Shown here in pieces: positions 62,101 to 64,000 of a stretch of DNA of 64,000 bases. Under the pieces are notes generated by a model. That model did no database searches. It had not been told where the DNA came from and saw nothing but the letters and a program-made list of their open reading frames with translations. Position 1 is the first letter of the stretch. Each line of letters begins with the position of its first letter. The stretch lies in NCBI GenBank assembly GCA_037191015.1, contig JBBCKD010000031.1, forward strand, positions 467,469 to 531,468, in the 5' to 3' direction. This stretch comes from Ravibacter sp037191015 (GTDB lineage Bacteria; Bacteroidota; Bacteroidia; Cytophagales; Spirosomataceae). The position numbers and the translations under genes are program-made.

Positions 62101-62787
62101 ACCGACCTTTCTTTTATATGGAACGGCACCTGGAAGACCGGGGATGTGCGGTATGAAGATCTCAACGGCGACGGCAAGGTAAACAACGGGCGCAATACCA
62201 TCGACGATCATGGCGACCTGAAAATCATCGGGAACAGAAATCCGCGCTACCAGTACGGCCTTACACTGGGCTTTAACTGGAAGAATCTTGATTTTTCAAT
62301 GCTTTGGAGAGGTATTGCCAAACGGGATATCTTTTTTGAGCCGCTGGACAATATTTTCTGGGGATTCAGACATTTTAATCAGGTATCATTGTTCGACGGG
62401 CACCTGGATTATTTCAGGGACCAGGAAGGAGACAAGTACACCGGGCTGCATGAAGGCGCCGCAAACCTCAACCTCGATGCCTACTGGCCGAGACCGTATG
62501 CCAACGACCCGGAAAACGGGAAGAACCGGATGCCGTCGACAAGATACCTGCAGAGTGCGGCCTACCTGAAGCTGCAGAATGTGCAGATCGGGTACAATAT
62601 GCCTTCTTCGCTTGCCTCGAAAATAAAAATGCAGCGGGTCCGGGTTTATTTTTCCGGCGAAAACCTGCTGACGCTGACCAAGTTGTCTCCGGGCATAGAT
62701 CCTGTCGCTATTGGCAGCGAGCGGGGAGCAGGTAAGACCTATGGAGCCGACCGGATGCTTTCACTGGGTCTGATGTTAACTTATTAA
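59155..62787 (+). CDS. SusC/RagA family TonB-linked outer membrane transporter (locus 2)
   Basis: 1210 residues. Basic N terminus and signal helix (about 25-50), STN domain (about 58-125), CarboxypepD_reg domain (about 150-222), TonB-box region EVVVVGYGTQRKGS, plug (about 245-355: ILQGLSPAMSFSTNNYGFQP, YVLIDGIPGDMNRINPEDV, ILKDAAASAIYGARAPYGVILI) and a barrel ending GLMLTY. Partner of the following SusD; the STN domain should signal to the adjacent FecR protein. The preceding glycosidase genes may supply its ligand. Confidence 0.96.
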   Translation: MQKTLAFARRFPFVPRLGKGGPLLSKLMKISFYSIVIALTTAQLLFAETSRAQDIRETKITFGGQYSSLKSALNKLQKESGYNVFYLSPKVNPYKEDLTVPLATRSVHQTLELILQKTPFTFRQEGKTIILTEILAPVPAEQPAQPAEKTIRGKVTDEKSEGLPGVSILVKGTQQGTITDENGNYQVSVQNDEAILIFSFVGYLSQEIPVEGRALLDVSLKVDEKSLEEVVVVGYGTQRKGSVTGAVDVISDEQIKNRQAPTVSQILQGLSPAMSFSTNNYGFQPGAEMNINIRGTGSLNGGQPYVLIDGIPGDMNRINPEDVASISILKDAAASAIYGARAPYGVILITTKSGSTDEKLSVSYSGNVSVATPQRLPAMLNSYTHARIVNESGVWGAGGRVFSNETIDRIIAFQKGDFDYLKQFTVPDATYFETVALPNGTWGINQQGNANYDWIDEYYGSAVNQKHDISIQGGSQKTSYYLSGGYVGQEGVLNYGTDTYSRVNIMAKIKTSIAPWWDIGYQPRFMKSNRVRPSMDKQGEYDLVFHQIARTMPTNAKYDAYGNLMIQSKIPWIRDAGNDHIETTENWQSFNTEIRPLKNWKINADFAYQTVNIYRSHQEMTVYETMVNKTIVPTSNTIPSNIQEYHHNNNYWTTNIYTTFNTSIGEKQHLTFLAGTQFEKSNKRYLDVYKTNLLVQSVPSLRTASGESSALDSLGHWSTQGYFARLNYDFDNRYLMEVNLRRDGTSRFRRGNRWGTFPSLSVGWNVSNEGFWQPIKHVVSLLKFRGSWGRLGNQNVDSYLDLNLIPIQTSPLNYIFGYGQSRPIGYTTVPGLISPNLTWETATTTDIGVDFAVLNRRLTGSFDWFERATTDMIGPAEAQPGVLGTDLPKANNSAFRTRGWELSLRWNQSLSQSFSYFITGNIYDSRSFVTKYVNPTGTLGENLTGTLAASTWYEGKEEGEIWGYTSNGLYRTQGDIDQHRSSTDLSFIWNGTWKTGDVRYEDLNGDGKVNNGRNTIDDHGDLKIIGNRNPRYQYGLTLGFNWKNLDFSMLWRGIAKRDIFFEPLDNIFWGFRHFNQVSLFDGHLDYFRDQEGDKYTGLHEGAANLNLDAYWPRPYANDPENGKNRMPSTRYLQSAAYLKLQNVQIGYNMPSSLASKIKMQRVRVYFSGENLLTLTKLSPGIDPVAIGSERGAGKTYGADRMLSLGLMLTY

Positions 62788-62837
62788 GCATAGCCATGAG
62801 CAACCAGAAATCAGCTATTAGAAAACGTTTTATCGTA

Positions 62838-64000
62838 ATGAAAAGAATCATATATATTGGCATTTCAGTACTTGTGCTATTCGCCGGTTCATCTTGTGAA
62901 AAATTCCTGGAACTGCCTCCCAAGGATGCGATCAGTAATGATGACTACTGGAAATCTTCGGCCGACCTCGAGAAATATATACTCCAGTTTTACCCGAAAT
63001 TACCCCGTCACAGCACCGCCGGAACGATGCCCTATGAAGATGCTTCGTCCGATAACATGATCGTCGCCGTTCCCGACCTGATACTCAACGGCGGCAGGAC
63101 GATCACTACAACATCATGGAGCACCGACTGGTCCGACATCCGGAATATCAACTTTTTCTTTGACAATTACGGCAAGGTACAGGACCGGCTGGAGAACTAC
63201 GCCCATTTCCTGGGAGAGGCGCACTTTTTCAAAGCATGGTTTTATTTCCAGTTGCTGAACCAGTACGGGGACGTCCCGTGGTACACTTCGGCATTGTTGC
63301 CCGGCTCGGATGAGCTGTATAACCCGCGTACGCCCCGCAACATCGTGGCCGACTCGATCCTGGTACATATAGACAAGGCGATAGAATATCTCAATACGAG
63401 AAGCACTGCAGGCAATACCCGGCTTAATAAAGAAGCCGCGCTTGCCTTCAAAACCCGTGTAGCGCTGTTTGAAGGAACCTGGCAGAAATATCACCAGGGC
63501 ACACCCTTTGCCACGCCGGGGGCACAGCCTCAGAAGTACTTCCAGGCGTGTGTGGATGCGGCAAACCAATTGATAAAAGGGAATTACGTAAAGGGAATCT
63601 ACAGCACCGGTAAGCCGGACTCCGATTATTACACCTTGTTCGGGCTGGATAATATGACCAACATCAACGAAGTGCTGCTGTACAGCGCCTCGAACTCGGC
63701 CGAAAATATGGGCAATAACGTGCAGCTCTACACAACGGTGCGTACCCAGAGAATGGCCGTTACCTGGAACCTGGTGACATCCTATCTTGGAAAAACAGGT
63801 CTGCCCTACGAATATCTGAAAGTGGCAAAAGACACCAAGGGCAACGATTTCCTGAAAAAAATCGCTGCTGATACCGACCCCAGGCTTCATGCCACAATCT
63901 GGATACCAGGCGATCTGCGCATCGCCTCCAATGGCTCCCGGTTCGATAAACCGTTTGTTGATCAGGGAGGAGAGAACCTGTCCGCTACCGGCTTCCAGGT
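62838..64000 (+). CDS. SusD/RagB family lipoprotein (locus 2), cut by window end
   Basis: 387 codons visible, open at 64000. ATG at 62838 gives a lipoprotein signal ending GSSC (about Cys20); an in-frame ATG at 62796 would add 14 charged residues and is less likely. EKFLELPPKDAISNDDYWKS follows the Cys, then LGEAHFFKAWFYFQLLNQYG (about 117-136) and NKEAALAFKTRVALFEGTW, which are SusD TPR signatures. Begins 50 bases after SusC. Confidence 0.92.
   Translation, partial: MKRIIYIGISVLVLFAGSSCEKFLELPPKDAISNDDYWKSSADLEKYILQFYPKLPRHSTAGTMPYEDASSDNMIVAVPDLILNGGRTITTTSWSTDWSDIRNINFFFDNYGKVQDRLENYAHFLGEAHFFKAWFYFQLLNQYGDVPWYTSALLPGSDELYNPRTPRNIVADSILVHIDKAIEYLNTRSTAGNTRLNKEAALAFKTRVALFEGTWQKYHQGTPFATPGAQPQKYFQACVDAANQLIKGNYVKGIYSTGKPDSDYYTLFGLDNMTNINEVLLYSASNSAENMGNNVQLYTTVRTQRMAVTWNLVTSYLGKTGLPYEYLKVAKDTKGNDFLKKIAADTDPRLHATIWIPGDLRIASNGSRFDKPFVDQGGENLSATGFQ

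Overview
The window looks like chromosomal DNA of a member of the Bacteroidota, most likely an aerobic Cytophagales bacterium of the Dyadobacter/Spirosoma kind (inference; no rRNA gene is present to settle it). The grounds are two sigma factor-FecR-SusC-SusD loci, a GLPGLI protein next to a PF14905-type outer membrane barrel, alpha2-type glycyl-tRNA synthetase, near absence of Shine-Dalgarno sequences, and repeated matches to the Bacteroidota promoter (TTG or TTTG around -33, TAnnTTTG around -7).

Layout. 1-10.7 kb holds housekeeping genes on both strands: the end of pyrR, a flavin reductase, YtxH, an AI-2E family exporter, YbjQ, a helix-hairpin-helix protein, an Rpn-type nuclease, glycyl-tRNA synthetase, a cupin, citrate synthase, a YggS-type PLP protein and an OmpA lipoprotein. 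10.9-14.6 kb is a GLPGLI/outer membrane barrel operon with a perfect palindrome over its predicted -7 box. 14.6-15.1 kb is a 590-base gene-free stretch that carries a candidate free-standing small RNA. 15.1-23.0 kb holds a PQQ-type sugar dehydrogenase, a glycosyl-1-phosphate transferase, menB and an EVE / unknown / methyltransferase / TPR operon. 23.2-30.3 kb is the first sigma-FecR-SusC-SusD locus, followed by a long perfect hairpin and a cytochrome-type dehydrogenase (30.6-33.3 kb). 33.3-34.1 kb is a REP-associated tyrosine transposase with five REP palindromes. 34.1-41.1 kb holds nrdB, an M17 aminopeptidase, an ATP-grasp protein, a phosphatase and an MsbA-like ABC exporter.

41.2-49.6 kb is a one-directional cluster that probably builds or decorates an envelope glycan: a transketolase C-terminal half, a polytopic membrane protein, an acyltransferase-3 protein, a family 2 glycosyltransferase, a membrane-anchored beta-propeller protein and an AlgX/AlgJ-like SGNH protein. 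ThuA, RecX and a phosphoesterase follow. 52.4-56.3 kb is a secreted glycosidase plus a Tat-exported propeller protein, followed by a 3' remnant of a glycosidase paralogue. 56.7-64 kb is the second sigma-FecR-SusC-SusD locus; a Uma2 nuclease gene sits between sigma and FecR, and SusD runs off the end.

The most interesting signal is shared by the two SusC genes. Each start codon overlaps an opposite-strand promoter (TTG, exactly 20 bases, then a -7 box: perfect at locus 1, weaker at locus 2), and 40-70 bases further on the opposite strand lies a textbook intrinsic terminator. This predicts cis-antisense RNAs of about 70-100 nt against both susC leaders, like the DonS-type RNAs of Bacteroides. 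Two further orphan promoter/terminator pairs (14.9-15.05 kb and 52.0-52.2 kb) predict structured small or leader RNAs.
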